Shown here: in pieces, positions 34,109 to 48,019 of the stretch
Layout: the number at the start of each line of letters is the position of its first letter
Position numbering within the stretch: the stretch's first letter is position 1
Source of the DNA: Melanocharis versteri
Lineage: Eukaryota; Chordata; Aves; Passeriformes; Melanocharitidae
Reading direction: 5' to 3'
Length of the DNA stretch: 64,000 nucleotides
NCBI GenBank assembly: GCA_013397845.1
Contig: VZTG01000475.1
Coordinates: 62,314 to 126,313, forward strand
Notes under the pieces: generated by a model
What the model was told of the DNA's origin: nothing
Databases searched by the model: none
The model's input: the letters and a program-made list of their open reading frames with translations, nothing else
Position numbers and translations under genes: made by a program

Positions 34109-37100
34109 CAGCACTCCAGGGATAATGGGAATGCAGCAATATGGTGCAGAGGCCCTGGGAGAGCACACAGACTCTTCTGCTTCCTACAGATGTGTCCCAG
34201 CAGTGAGAAAACCTTGCATTAGTTTTTAATGCACGTAAAATGCCTGTAGGCCTCTCTCTGCAGGAACTTGGTACAAATGCAGATTCCTGGCAGGCCCAGT
34301 CAGACTGAACACACTTTTCAGTCTCTCCACCAAAACTTCAAGAGCATGGAAAAAAAAAACAAACAACAGGAAAAAGGGAAAAACAGATCTCCACATGTCA
34401 TGCTCACCTGAGGCTCCCCAGCTTGCAGGCTTGCACTGCTGCAGCTCACCCAGCGACTCAAATCTGTATTTAGTGGGCACAAAAACAGCTCTAATGATCC
34501 AGAGAACCCAGTGAACTAACCCTGAGGACCCACAAGTTGCCCTGTTCTGCTCGAGCTCCATTGCAAGTGGAGCTGGCTGACCTCCCTCACACCATGCTCG
34601 CATTTGAACAGCAGCTTTTCCCTCGGGGATTGTCCCACCACTGGTATTTTGAACTGGTTTTACTCCATGATATGCCACCCTGGATGGTTTTCCCTGCTCT
34701 CAGGAATCCTAATCCAGGAGAGCTTCTCCATCCCTCCTCTCCTGGGCTTTGAAACAACTCAGCATTAACTCAGCTAACTACTGCGAAAGGACGTTGCAGA
34801 GGGTTTCATTCCACTTGTTCTTTCACCAATCCTTTCTCTTTTACATGTATTCCCCTGTCCCCTGCCCTTTCCATTGTGGGATTTGGGGTGTTTAACATGA
34901 CTCTACTGGATGCCAAAAGCAATATAAAGAAGTGTAGAAGAATGTGGGGATTGCTCTGGCCCAGCATCTTGCACTTGGTCTTGTTAAACTGTGAGATTTC
35001 CCTGCCTGGATCAGGTAATCCTAGAACTGAGGAGTGATGGTGAGCTGGGCTCTGACATGGGCAAAAGGAAAGTTGTTTTGAAACTGATCCCCAAATGACT
35101 TTGTGATGGTTTTGTTGGAGTAAGAGGGGAGCTGAAAAACAAGACAAGAAAAAAACGGTAAGCATGCACAGCCCAGCCCTCTGGCATCAGGGACTAAGTT
35201 TGGAAACTGATCATGAAACTTAGCCCTCATTCCTTCCAGAGGAGCACAAGCTCCTGGGTTTCAGGCTCAGGAACTCCTGGTCCTCACCAGACCAGATCCA
35301 CCCTGAAGGATCCCAGAAGGAACGGCAGGAGGGAGCTAGCAACAGAGGAAGGTTTCAGAAATCCCATAAGCCAAATTCAGCTTTAACCTCCTCTTTTCTG
35401 TAATCCCTGCTTGCCTAAAGTAGCTATGTAAACACTCTTCCCAAAGAGGGAAAAGCTGTGTTGGGAGAGGGCTTGGGAAATGTAGACTGAAGCAGCTGCT
35501 CTTCCTCCAGCAGAGCTCGGAGCAGTGGAACAGGATGCCAAGTACTTGTCTTGGCATATGAGCACACAGGAGGCTTGGAAGGAGAAGTTGGATGCTCTTG
35601 AGCTAACAAAGAAAACCTGTTTTGGATCCTCTTTCTGCTTGGTACTCTGTGTATGTTCAGGTTTTGTAGAGCAGAGCCCTGGGTTACACAGCTGTAAACG
35701 GAGAAATGCAGCAACCACATCCTCTGAGGCTTTTAATCATCCTCTACCTGTGCCTTCCTAACCAGGGGCACAATTTAATTACAAAAGCACAGCTGCCAAA
35801 AACACAGTCAAAAGCCCAGAACTATTTTTCGTGGTGGCAGGTAAAGCAAGTATTTCTCTCTGCAGTGTCAACAAGCATCTATCAAACTGGCCCCTCTTCT
35901 GTCATTCCTTCCCTTCCAGCTCCAGCTGCAGCTCTCTCTTATCCTGCTCCCAGGCAATCCACACATAGGGTTTTTTTCCTAAAGCACAAAGCAAATTGAA
36001 AGAAAAAAGTGATGACAGCACTCTGGTGAGATACAGCCACTTCCTCCACTTGCAGAGCCTGTTTTCCCAACTTATCCCAGAGCAAGATGAACCCATAAGG
36101 AGACTCCAGCAGAACAAATCCATCACCTCCCTTGATGCTCTGCTGAATGAGCTGCCACGGCATGGGTAAAGCAGCCACAGGGGCCACTCTGATGATCTTC
36201 CTACAGTGTTTCTAGAAATTCCTAAACTAGAGAAGATTAATTGTTTCCTGGCCCATTTCCCAATGCCTGCCTGGCTCGGCAGCCTTGGAAGCATGAAGGT
36301 GAGGGCAGGCTGCAGAGCTGCTGAGCAATCCATCCTTTGGTGCTCAGCAGCGTGTGCTGAGGGCTCAAAACCAGGCTGAAAAGCACCGGGCAGGGTTCCC
36401 AGACCAACCCAGTCTGTCTGAGCTTCCACCTGTGGCACTGGCCACAGCAGAGTCAGAGCATGGCACATGCTCCCTGTGTCCCCAACTAGGCCAGCAGCAG
36501 TGGTTTAGGTGGCATTAGTGAATTCCTCCACTCCAGGAAGGAAAAATACAGAGCTGCTGTTTCCCCCAGCATTTTTCGGGGTAACAGCTGTATTTTGGTT
36601 GTTTTGCAGCAGGGGAGCAGCTCCCTGGTACAGGAAGCAATCCATATGAAAATCTGCACCTCGAAAGTATTTCCCTTTGCATCGGTGCAGTGCTGGCTGG
36701 AAATTGTGATTTCAATTAGCTTAATCACTGGGGTAGTGCCCAGGTGCTGCATACTCTTAAAACACAAACAGCAGCACCCCCCAGCTGAGTGCATTTTCAG
36801 GAGCACAACCAAACTCAGGAAGTTCTGATTTGCATCAGTTCATTGCTCGTAAAAAATCAAAGACCAGGAATTCCCTCTGTGGGCATTTCTAGTTGTGCTC
36901 ATTAGCGTGGTAACTCAGTGCAACACACTCAGCTGGACAATTTGATTTGAGCTGAGGATTAACCCAGGAGACACCATGATACATCCACAGCTGTATTTTT
37001 CCATTTGCCTAAATTCCAGATTCTTATTAAAAAAATTCTCACTCAGGCTTCTGACTGAATCCTTGCTGTACTCCCATGGACAGCAACACTTTCAGTGATG

Positions 37101-38280
37101 GCAAGAGAACGGAGCTGGCACCACTTTAGGACAATTACAGAGAGACAAAGTTCTGTGGTCACCTCCAGCCATAACTCACCAGGAACATTCCTGCAGCAGA
37201 TCTGCGGATGATTCCCTTTCGGCAATGCTCAGGTCAGGGTAACAATTCCAGCCTGTGACCACATTTCAAAGTAAAATGAGGGATGTGAATTCAAGAACTT
37301 GCCATCTGTCACCACAGGGATGTGAGCGAGCCCACAGTCACCCATTGAGCAACTCATGTTACCCTTTATATACAGGAACCTCCTTCCCCAAATCCCCCAC
37401 TTCACTCTGCTGCTTGGTAAAGCACAAGCTGGAACAAGCTTCCAACCTGTCCGTGCCTTAATCTCTCCACTGATAACACAGTGGTGGAGATCAGGCTCTT
37501 CCATCCATGCCCAGGACCCAAATACAAAAGTGACCTGATTTCCAGGAGTCCTGAGCATCACCAATCCCCACAGAAATCAAGGATAACAACAGGATTCAGC
37601 ACCTCGGGAAACGAGGACAGGCACACTCTGAGGTGCCTGGGCACGGATTTAGAAGCGCGGTTGAAAAATCTGGCCCGCTAATTTTACTTTCCAACAAACT
37701 GCTTCTTATTTATAGCTCAGACTGTATCAAGTATAGCACATAGTATCCACCCAGGAACTGGGGTGAAAGGCAAGAATGAGGACAAAAATGCAAGAGGTGT
37801 TTAAAAGAGCTTTAAAGAAGAGAGGGGGAGGGAAAGCAGCAATTTTGTTCAAGCGAAAATACACTGGGTATTTGAGAAGAAGCACAGTCAAACACACAAA
37901 GAAGGGAATGGACCAATGGTCAAGGGATGCAGAGCTCCAGACCACCTGACAATTTGAGCAATGCTATTATCCAGAAAATGAGGTTGAGACAGGGAATATG
38001 GAAACTGGGTATCTGCAGAGTACCGAGCACTGGTGATAGCCCTGGACTCATCCAGCAGCTGATCTGAAGCCTCCAGGAAGCTCTGCTGATGGAGCTGATG
38101 CTTACAGAGCTTCACACAATGCAAAATTTAAAGGATTGCCTATTTATGACACGGAATTACAGCCAGGTGTAATTTAAAATAAACCGGAAGGAATAAGCAG
38201 TGAAGCTCAACACTCGAAGAGCAGGTGTAATTCCACACACCTAACTCATATCTCCACAGTGGCATCAGATTCAGGAACAA
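34109..38280. other. Unique non-coding DNA, 4 kb
   Basis: No gene or repeat supported. The larger frames (34226-34678 -, 150 codons; 35902-36468 -, 188 codons) have no recognisable domain and overlap equally long frames on the other strand or in other phases. Confidence 0.5.
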
Positions 38281-38338
38281 CCACAGAATCACTTAGGTTG
38301 GATAAAACCTCTAAATCATCGAGTCCAGGTGTCAACCA
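38281..38338 (-). mobile_element. CR1 LINE 3'-end fragment, very short
   Basis: Minus-orientation tail CCACAGAATCACTTAGGTTGG, followed by AAAACCTCTAAATCATCGAG and TCCAGGTGTCAACC. About 55 bases left; the remainder of the element is missing. Confidence 0.8.
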
Positions 38339-39080
38339 TCTATTCTTTTTAATCTGTATTCCCCGGGGAAGATGTTTTCCCTTCCAACTTCCTCTCCAGA
38401 TCACTTGGGGTTAACCAGCAGCAAAGCCACCGTGGAAGTGCGAGCACAGCAGATGCCTGGTCTGCCTTTCCAGAGGCTCCTGAGCTCCTGAGGTTCCTTC
38501 TCCTGCTCGCTCACACGTGTTCCCATGCCTGGGTGAACCCTGCAGCATCTCAGGAGAGTCCATAGCTCCCTCTTGTGTCACCAAGGCTGGCACTTGTACC
38601 TGTGTGCTCTCCGGCCACCCTCTGCACCTGGACACCTGGACACCTGACCTCTGAACACAAACACCCCTCCTGCACCACGAATTCCCTGGAAACCTGCAGT
38701 ATCTCCAGCTCAAGCTGCAGTCTCTCCTATTTTTCCTGCCTCCTGCTCGCACAGGGCGCTTTCCAGGCTGCAAGGTCATGGATCAGCGTCTCCAGGCAGT
38801 GCCAAACGGAGCCGGGATGAAGTCAGCTTCCCACGGTGTGCTCTGGGGCAGACACTGGATATATTTGTATCTGGATATATTTGCAGGAAGACAGGAAGAG
38901 TCTGCGGTGACATATTGCTGAAAAGGCGTACCTGATGAAGCAGTTGGGTTTGGGTTTGCAAAGTACATTTGAAACCAGTCTGGGAGAATAGTGTTTCTTA
39001 TATGTTATGAGCCTAAATTATTCATTATTCCAAAGAAAAGAGCAATTAAAAACAATATTTTAAGAGCTAGGAACAAATTC

Positions 39081-39095
39081 AGAGAGAGAGAGAGA
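39081..39095. repeat. (AG)n microsatellite
   Basis: About 7.5 uninterrupted AG units. Confidence 0.9.
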
Positions 39096-39237
39096 AATCA
39101 AAGGTGCCCAAAACAGTCCTATATGAAGGAAAAAGTGCTAATTATCCTGCTTTTTGTAGCACAGAGCTGTCAGATTGCTTGACCACAGCTACACAACAAC
39201 AGTGTATTTTCACTGGCTCTCCTTCAGTGAGGCTTTT

Positions 39238-39250
39238 CACACACACACAC
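39238..39250. repeat. (CA)n microsatellite
   Basis: About 6.5 uninterrupted CA units. Confidence 0.85.
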
Positions 39251-39570
39251 TCTGTCCCTTTCTAATATTCCTCTTCAGATCTGGAGGATGTGAAGGACCA
39301 GCTGAATCATAGCCAAGATGCATTTGTATCCATTTTTGCCCATCTCCTCTCAGTTTAGGGCACCAACCAAGTGTTACCAGAATGTATTAAATGGAATTAC
39401 GTTGTCGTTGAAAGGCAGTAACTGAAATAAAAGAGATTTATAGGCTGAGCTGTTCTTCAGTGAAAAGACTGGCTCTGATGGACATTAACCAGATATGAGT
39501 CACCATCAAATGAAACTCTCTGCATCACCTGGCCACACAGGTAAGGAACCCTGCAGCAGGAACTCCTTTG

Positions 39571-39673
39571 GAGCATCCTGGTCTAGGGGAAGGCGTCCCT
39601 GCCCATGGCAGGGGGTTGGAATGGGATGGTCTTTAAAATCCCTTTGAACACAAACTATTCTGTAATTCCATGA
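39571..39673 (+). mobile_element. CR1 LINE 3'-end fragment
   Basis: Plus-orientation terminal ~100 bases: GAGCATCCTGGTCTAGGGGA, CCCTGCCCATGGCAGGGGG, GGAATGGGATGGTCTTTAAA and TATTCTGTAATTCCATGA. It resembles the 28.6 kb copy in length and type. Confidence 0.94.
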
Positions 39674-42392
39674 AAAAACTGACTTCGCTAACAAGGCCAG
39701 ACTTTAAACTGATATTAAGTGACTTTATTTTGCTCCATCCTCTAGAATCTCTTCTCAAACAGGGATTATCCTTGGCAACTCTTTATTACCACAAGCTGTT
39801 TGTTATAGCTCTGGATCATTTGGAAATTTCATCCTATTTCCAGGGCTTCATCACCTTCCAAAACTGCTCCTTTTTAAGCCAATATTTCTCACGCTGGCAT
39901 TCAGCCTGGAGGCGAATTTCTTGAGAGAGTTAAAGTAAATCTGTTCAGTATTTTCTTTATAATCATCAGCATGCATAGCACTACAATCTCCTGGTGACGT
40001 ATTTAATGCAGAACTGTGCTTTTTGTTTTGCTTTAAAAGGAACCCGAGCACAGAAGACAAGTAGGAGTTCTGGTGAGAGCAAAATCAAGATGCTGAACCG
40101 CACAAAATCAAGAAACAAAGATGGAAAGCTGCAGCACCAGCTCCAACTCTCTCCCTTCCAGTGTATCTCTTTCATCCCTATAGCACAACAGAATCAAGTG
40201 ATGCATGCTCAGAAAAATACTAGACTGGGACAACACTCCTCCTCCAGGAAAGCTGGATATGACTTTCAGCTTTTCAATGAAATTTTACCTTGAAACTGTA
40301 ATTTTACTTGTAAAGCAGAATTTTTTAGGCACACATGCAACATGCTGGGCCACTGCCTTTAAAATGTATAATCATGAAAGGACATGAGCGCAACCAGGGG
40401 GTCACAGCCACAATTTGCTCTGGGAATTGTAACTGAATTCCATGATTTTGTGGCAATTAAAATACTAAATTATTGACAGAGTAATTTCAATGGAAGTTTC
40501 TGACTTCGCCAGAGTCTCAGGAGGCTAAGTAATTATTTACCTTTCCTTTTCCCTTTAGGAAATCTGAAAGGGTGTTTTTATTTTACTTCCTTTCCATAGT
40601 GCTTAGTCTTAGCATGAAAGCTGCTTTAAACTGCTAGTGTTAATTATTCATACATCATGTTAAAATTCCCTCGAGTATTCAGCTGACATTGAAAATTAAA
40701 GTAGAAGTTTAATTATTTCCAGATTTAGGGTTTTTCACTGGTCACTTACCCACTAAAAATACTGCATGGAAGTTGTCTGGCTCTGAGGCTGATCACAGAC
40801 ACAAGACTGTGCGAGCTGGAGCTCATAAGAAACACTGGATTTGCACCTAAAGGGTGGAACACCAAAACTACAACTCACCCAGACCAGCCTTGCTGAAGGC
40901 TGAGAGCCAGCCCTGGGGAAATATTTAGTGGGATGATTTGAGCAAAACTACATGGCAGTTAAATTCAGACCACTGAGTGTGGATGTGTGACCAAAACCCC
41001 AAAGTAAATGAGCATAACCTCCCTGATATAAAATTTTTCAATGGTGACGATATCAGTGTGACAGACACCACGCTCCAAATGGCAATCTCAAATCCTACAA
41101 ATCACCATGAAAGCGAGGTGAAACACATTTCACCTTGCCTCTGCTGCCTGCCAGCTCTTCAAGACGTCCCTGGTGGTGGCCACCAGTGCTGAGAGAATGG
41201 AGCTAAAAGACTCAGCTGCTGAACCACCTTTGTAATTCCCTCCTCTGATCCACCCCTACTGCAGCCCAGAACCAGACTAAGCCTTTAAGGGTCTTGAGGG
41301 CAGTATAATTTCATGTAATTGGATCCCCCCAAAAAAAGTTATTCTTCAAAGTTCCATCCTTGAATGATGAAACAGGGCTAACAAGGCACCTCCAGAGGTC
41401 ACTCGATCCATTTCTGTGGTGCAGCAGAGGATCCACTCAGCCCTGCAGGAGGATGACGTGAGCCCTACCTGCTATTTAAACCCTCCTGAAGCGACTTCAC
41501 AATCTGCTCGAGAGATTCACTGCCCTGCAGAGATAACCTATCTCTGCCTGACTGCAGCTTAAGCCTTTTGCTTCCTGCCCTGCTCCCAGTGGCCACCACA
41601 ACCAGTGCAAACTGACCCCCAAAAGCTGCCACCAAGCAGGATTTCCAGGCTTTACCGATTGCTCCAGCATCCCTCTGTGCTCCAAGCTACACTCCAGGTG
41701 TGCATGAGATTAGAGCTAACTCTGACATGTGGCCACAGGCAGGATAGAGCTGCTCCCAACAGCAGCAAGGCAGGGATTTCCAGCTGTGCTGCCAGAAGCA
41801 CTGAAATGGATGTGTGCAATGGTCACACCATGGGGTTTGGGGGCAAAATCCAGGTGGGAAACTGCTGCCTTTACAGGAGCAAATAGGCTGGCAAAGTCTG
41901 ACAAATGTAGCTCAGCTGATCCCAGAAGGTGTTTCCATGTAAATTAATTGGTGAGGGAGGGACACACGCTGAGCAATATTTACACACCCTGAAGATGGAT
42001 TTTCCTGCATGTAAGACATCCCTGCAAGCAGTGCTCAGTCTCCTCTGGCAGAGACTCTCTTCCCAGTGACTCTCCTTGCCACCTGGCTGTGGCCATCCAA
42101 ACCTTTCCAGACAGTCCCACAGAGAATTCCTGTGGAAAGGGTCACACAGGGCAGCTCCCACTGTCCTGCTGAGGCCCCCTCACCCTGTGTGCCATGGAGG
42201 GAGCTGGGCTCCTCTGACAGCCCCTTTGGGGTCAGGTCTGGGAGGGAATCCTGCCCTCACTCATTTCTATGGGCCTGATGAACAGCACAGAGGCTCCCCT
42301 TCCGTGCACAGCCAGCTCCCACAGACACCGTATTACCTGGCCACCGTGGCTTCCACAAAGCCATTAGGTTATCCTAATAGTCCCCAACAGAG
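39674..42392. other. Unique non-coding DNA
   Basis: No supported gene or repeat. The part at about 40430-40740 is AT-rich with many TAATTATT-type motifs and is listed as an observation. Confidence 0.5.
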
Positions 42393-42623
42393 AGTCACAG
42401 AATATCCCGAGCTGGAAGGGACCCACAAGGATCACTGAATCCAAATCCAGGCCCAGCACAGACATCCCAACAATCCCACCCTGCGCCTAAGAGCGTTGTC
42501 CAAACACTCCTGGATCTCTGGCAGCCTTAGGGCCGTGCCCATTCCCTGAGGAGCCTGGGCAGTGCCCAGCACCCTGTGGAGAAAGAACCTTTCCTGATAT
42601 CCGACCTAAACCTCCCCCTCTCC
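42393..42623 (-). mobile_element. CR1 LINE 3'-end fragment (GAGCTGGAAGGGACC tail type)
   Basis: Minus-orientation copy: GTCACAGAATATCCCGAGCTGG, then GGGACCCACAAGGATCACTG, the proximal block CACTCCTGGATCTCTGG and CCTTTCCTGATATCCGACC. It is the same tail type as the 14.75 kb (-), 48.0 kb (+) and 55.65 kb (+) copies. Confidence 0.94.
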
Positions 42624-44334
42624 CCACGCCCGTGATGATACATGTGTGCTTAGCAAATAAATCCCAGGAGTCAACGCGACGTCCCGTTTGATTTCTTCAA
42701 GGAAAACATCGAAGTGCGGTGCTCTGCTTGTTACCAGAGGCTGGTGTTTCACTCTGCCTTTTATCATGAAGGTTTGAAGGAACGTTGTGGTGCTGCAGCA
42801 CTGCCAGGGACGTCTCATTATGGAAAGACTCTCCTCTGTCCTCAGAGGAAAATAGGAGAACAGATCCCGGGGCAGGACACGGCTCAAACCACTCGTTGTC
42901 TTGTGCACAGACCCTCTGACAGCCACATTCCTGGGACAGTTCAGCTGGCAGAGGGACACGGGGCATTTATCTGCTTCACAGGGGCCTAGGAAAAAATCAG
43001 ACAACCGATTCCTGAGAACTGCTCTGAGATCCCCCAGTGGACAAAGCCAAAACCAATCCAATGCCATCACAGCTCAATCCTTTGGGAAGGAACTGAGCAT
43101 CTGCAGACTCATGGAGATCAGGGTACCAGTAAAGTTCTAAAGCATCACAGAAATGCTGTTTTTTGAAAATACAGCTCCTGAACGATGTCAACCACCTACA
43201 CGAATCCACTAATGTGCACACTGACCCTCTATTTATCACTGCTCTAAGCAATTTAAACTAAAGTCAGAGTGAACAGTTTCTTGCTGACTTTTCTGGCATT
43301 TGGAAAACCAAAGTTTATTGTTTTCCTTCCAGTTCTCCAGAGTAAGCAGCTCTGGTGCTTACAAGCTCTCTAAAAGCCACCATCTCTGGCAATCCTGACC
43401 TGCTCTGTTCCAGGGGCCCAGCTCAAAAGCCTTTCAGCTTCTGGATTCATTTGCTTTGCTGATCTCTAAGCAAGGCAAGCATCAGGAGTGCATGAAATAG
43501 TGCCAGGTTAGGAAACTGTGATGCTTCACATGTTTTTTAAACAGGCATCAGAAATAGCAGCTAACAGAGAATGGAAAACGAGACCATGGTCTGGGATACT
43601 TTTAATTATTTACATTTTCTTCCTATGAGAAAAAAAATCAATAAATCATTTCCCCACTGAAAACAATGGCAGTTCTAGTATTCACCTTGCTGGATTTAGA
43701 ACTTGGCCTCAAATATCTGGGTTTAATGCCAGCCAATGTACCACAGCAGGCAACCAGGACTGAACTGAGGCCTCAGCTGCTGCCCGGTGACTTCATCACA
43801 AGCCTGTCTTCTTCCTCCTCCTGCCCCAATGTCTCAAATGCAAAAAAAACCCAAACAAGCCACACCAAAAACACCCCCAGAACTATTCTAGTCAGTCCCA
43901 GAAAGATACTTACAGTTTAAAGGTCAGTGTGAAACTTAAAACTGCCAGAAGCACAAGACAATCACAGCAACAGCCAAGTGAACCCTGTAAAGGCTTGAAA
44001 AAATCCCATCCTGACCCTCAGCACTGCTCTCCAGTGGGTCTCATGACAGGAAAGAGAAATAAACTGCCTCTCCCTTGGCCATACAACCTTTATTAAAGCA
44101 AGAGAGAGCACACTCCGCTAGAAGACTCCAGAAACTCTAATCACAACTTTCAATTCCAAAGAAAATCCAAATACAAACACCCTGTACGTGAAAAGATAAG
44201 ATAAAATCCTCTGTACTAGAGGCATCATTGAAATAATGTGATTACAATAATTAGGAGCACATCAGTAGGTAGCTTTGCAAGCAAGAATCTTTTACAGATG
44301 TCTCAAGGGACATTTCCTAAGCCAGGCTTTGTTT

Positions 44335-44350
44335 AAAAAAAAAAAAAAAA
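44335..44350. repeat. Poly(A) run, 16 bases
   Basis: Sixteen consecutive A residues. I looked for a retrocopied transcript ending here on the + strand, but the sequence upstream shows no recognisable coding or structural RNA. Confidence 0.95.
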
Positions 44351-45841
44351 GAACAGCTGATTTGGGAGCTGTGCATTGTGAAAGCTGAAATGGGGCTGAT
44401 AGTCAGAAGATAATGGAACTTAAAACTCTGAAAAAGGAACAGTCATTAAAGTGCAACACCCCAAAATCACCAGGCAGTTTGAAAACTTGCCCATGTCCCA
44501 TCCTCTGCTCCCTGTAAAGCCAAGATGAGGATGTTCCACTCCTGTGGCCATGGGAAAATAGGACCCATCTGTGCCCCAGCCCCACATTCCAACAGCAGAG
44601 CACTCAGGACCACCCATCCATCCCTTCCAGAGACTCACAGCAGTGGGCACCACAGCCAGGGCAGGGAGAGGCAGCCCAGACCTCTGAGCTACTCCCTGTT
44701 CCACCCCAGGCCAGATGCCTGCAGCCAGAACTAGATGCATTTTTAAACCAACATACACAGTGCTTGACTCAAAACTTCATGGATCGGTGCTTCCACGAGA
44801 AAAATCACTGCAGCTGGGGGGGTGTCTACTCAAACCCTCCCGTTTATTAATTTCAGTGCTTATCTACCTTCTGTGTTGACTGGAGGATGAGAGCACCTCC
44901 CCACACACCATTCCCACGGGTTTTGGCTCTTCGTGCCGGGGTGGATGGGAACCAGAAGGGAGGAGCTCCATGTCTGGCTATTTGCAGATATTTCGAGTTG
45001 ACATGAACCACAACCGACAGGGGAGTGCAGGAGGATTTAAGGTTTCAAGGGGCAGAGGGAGGAGGGGTAGGGAGAGGAGGATGGCCGGGATGGAAGCGTT
45101 TGGGGAAGGATGGGATGGAGCAGGCAGGTCAGGGAGAGCTGACTGGCAGGAGTGGAGCTGGAGAGTCCCAGGATAGCCACGCTGCAGAGCCACAGCTCAT
45201 TTCCCAGTCTTCCCCCTCCCCTTCTGCTTCATTTGACAAAGTTTCCTCCCCGGCAGGATTTGACGCCAATGTTTTCAAAACCTGCACTGCTTTGAGCCCT
45301 GTTCTTCCAGCAATCTGAGGGCACCGGCCAGAGCCCCTCACAGCAGGAAAATACCAACAGACTCTGAGTGCTGTGACTTCAGCACCTATTTACCAGTCCC
45401 AGACACTCAAATTAGGTATCTGAGCTCAACAAATATGAAATATTTCCGGTCCTTTTGGTACTTTTCTCCCTGCTTTTCTATCTGTGGGAGCACAGCCAGG
45501 CATATCGAAAGCAGGCTGACAATCACAGCACCAGGCGCTCCTCTCCCTGCTGTGGGATCTACCACAACATTCACTCCAGCAGGTAAAAGAAGGAAGATTT
45601 TAAGGTGGTTATCCTGGAAACAAGGGCCAGCCTGCTCAGGATCTTGTACACAGCGGTGATCCAGCTGAGAAATGTGTGAGCTTGCATTTAGCAAGGCTTA
45701 GGCCTGTCTTAGCTCCACGTGGGTGTCCCTGTGCTGTACAGGCCTTGTTCTTCTGCATTGTGGCAAAAAATGCAGCTTCAGTTTAAAAAAGAGAAAAGAA
45801 AAAAACCCTCTAGTCTGTTATGGAAGCAGTTCCTTTTTCTG

Positions 45842-45905
45842 GTGTTGTTGTTGTTGTTTCTTGGTGTTTGTTTGTTTGTTTAGGGAGTTTTTTTGTTGTT
45901 TTTTA
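45842..45905. repeat. (GTT)n / (GTTT)n simple repeat tract
   Basis: A G+T tract with successive GTT units, then TTTG/GTTT units, then T-runs (TTTTTTTGTTGTTTTTT). On the minus strand it reads as an A/C-rich tract. It gives rise to low-complexity frames of C, F and V (+) or K, Q, N and T (-), which are not genes. Confidence 0.9.
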
Positions 45906-47719
45906 GAAGGGATGGGTGTGGGTTTGGTTTTTTCATTATGCCCATGAGTTGCATTCTGGTCTGTATCTAACACTACAACTGAGCGAACCCACCAGGTCTC
46001 TGCTTCAACACCCTTCATGTCCAGCATGGTTCAAGAGCATCCCAGGACAGGACTTTTGTCCTGCTCCAGATGAACTCCAGACTCCAAAGCAAGGGTGGTT
46101 TAGACAGACTGTATGATCACATATCACATGTCTGACAAGCCAGCACCCCACTGTGGTAGCCATGGTCAAAAAAAACCCAACTGGAGACACTTTCTCTTTC
46201 TGATCCGAAGTGTTTTGCATCAAAGAAGAAGGAATATTTCATAGCAAGGCTTCTCCAGGGTGCCTGAAGAAAAGCAGGAGTTTCAGGTCACTTCTGATGA
46301 AATAGAGTGAAAATAGAGAGTGAAAACATTGAGGAAAACTCACTTTTTTTTTTCAAACATAGCTGCTTGCTGTGGGAGTCACCCAGCTTAGCACTTCTGT
46401 TCCCACAGACAGTAAGAACAGAGACACAAAGCAGAGCATCAGCTCAGCCCTGAGAAACAACCTCAAGAGTTTGTCTTTGGGTACTAAGGCTTGCTGCGGA
46501 GGTTTGGAGGCTCAACAGGACACGAAGTTTTTAAGCTGATATCTGAGAAATGAGCAGAAAGGACGTGGCTGCTCAGAGGATGCCTCCCTCATGCGGGGAG
46601 CAGTGGAGGTGACAGTGTGAGGGTACTTTGTGAGAAGTTGTCTTAAGCAGGCAGTGAAGAGCAGAGACAGCCAGGGGTCACATGGAGAGGTCAGCAGAGC
46701 CCTTACAAAGGCAGGCACACTGAGGCACTGGGAAAAAAAGGAGCTAAAAAGAACAAAAATACAACACCTGCACCATGCCAGGGCACTGAGCCTTGCTGCT
46801 GCAACTGGATTTTCTTACTCACACAGTTGTTACATTCCCTCTGTCTCTCTCCTCTCACAGAGCTGTAACAGTGATAGATTTCAGCTCTAGGCACATCATT
46901 GCTGACCAAGGTTAACCACGTTGTCTACTACAAGTTTTTTCTTCCCCTGTGCTGCTCACACTGGCAGAACATGACCTTTCTGCACCACAGTCCCACGGTC
47001 CTCTCTGTGCATCTCCCAGCTTCTTGCAGCCTATTTGTTCATGATGGACAAAATACCAACCTATCTGGCACCCAGTGATGAGCTTCCAAACGTTTTTCCC
47101 GGATAAATCTGAAGCTGAATCCAGCTGAAGACAAATCTCAGGGCTGACACAGTGTGCCTCTTGTCTGTACAGAGGTTAAAGCTCGTTCTGCTCTCCGACT
47201 GTGACTCTGAGGAGAAAATAGTGACAACTCTGACACGGCTGAGCAGAGCCCCTGTGCAGGCTCTGCCCCTGGCTCTGGCTGCTCGGTGCATCTCTGCTGT
47301 CACACAGCAGCCACAGAGTGGCAGACGAGGTACCCGGAGAGCACAACACCCTCAGACAGCTGAGCCTCACAGCAGCTCCTGCAGCACAAACCTCCCTGCC
47401 CTCAGAACAGGCAGTGTGGCCCAGCCTTGCTGTGCTGCTCAGGGATAAAAAGGATCATTAGCAGGCATGGGACAGCTCTGGGTTTTGCAGAAAGCACCTA
47501 TTGAATGGGCCAGCCTTGTACAATCCCACCCTGGAGATGACAGCATTAGACCAGCCTGCACACAACTTCGTAAAGCCAAGGCAGAACAGCTCCAGTGTAA
47601 TTAAACAGCAGTGAATTAACACAGGGAGGCCAGAGTTGTTGGCAGCAAACCCCAAACCTCCATTTAGCTGAGATCCAGTGACTGTGTTCTTCAGAGAGCA
47701 AAAGACAAGGTGACCTCCA

Positions 47720-47985
47720 AATCATACAATCATAAATCATGGAATGGCTTGGTTGTAAGGCACCTTAACGACCATCCAGTTCCACCCCAGCCATGGGAAG
47801 GGACACCTTCCACTATCCCAGGCTGCTCCAAGCCCCATCCAACCTGGCCTGGAACACTGCCAGGGATGGGGCAGCCACAGCTCCTCTGGGCAACCTGTGC
47901 CAGGGCCACTCCACCCTCAGAGTCAGGAATTCCTTCCTTACATCTAATCTCATAGTTAATGGAAAACCATTCCCTGATCACAGCG
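47720..47985 (-). mobile_element. CR1 LINE 3'-end fragment
   Basis: Minus-orientation copy: AATCATACAATCATAAATCA, CCATGGGAAGGGACACC, CTGCTCCAAGCCCCATCC, CAACCTGTGCCAGGGCC and, more diverged, AAAACCATTCCCTGATCAC. It is the left half of an inverted pair with the CR1 that follows. Confidence 0.94.
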
Positions 47986-48019
47986 TTCAACCTTGCACAA
48001 TGCCCAGGGAAAAGGTTCC

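Larger units (their letters stand above)
38339..39570. other. Unique non-coding DNA with simple repeats
   Basis: No gene. A 16-bp unit beginning CTGGATATATTTG is repeated twice at 38855-38886, and two microsatellites are listed separately. Confidence 0.55.
42624..47719. other. Unique non-coding DNA, 5 kb
   Basis: No supported gene and no interspersed repeat. It holds an A16 run and a GTT/GTTT-rich tract (listed separately). Frames up to 154 codons (42606-43070 -) have no recognisable domain. Confidence 0.5.

Noticed and set aside
35902..36468. 188-codon minus-strand frame
   Set aside because: No recognisable domain and overlapped by another frame in a different phase.
44335..44350. Poly(A) run as the end of a processed pseudogene
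   Set aside because: No recognisable transcript sequence upstream and no matching target-site duplication.
45723..45947. Cysteine- and phenylalanine-rich frame
   Set aside because: Produced by the GTT/GTTT simple-repeat tract.
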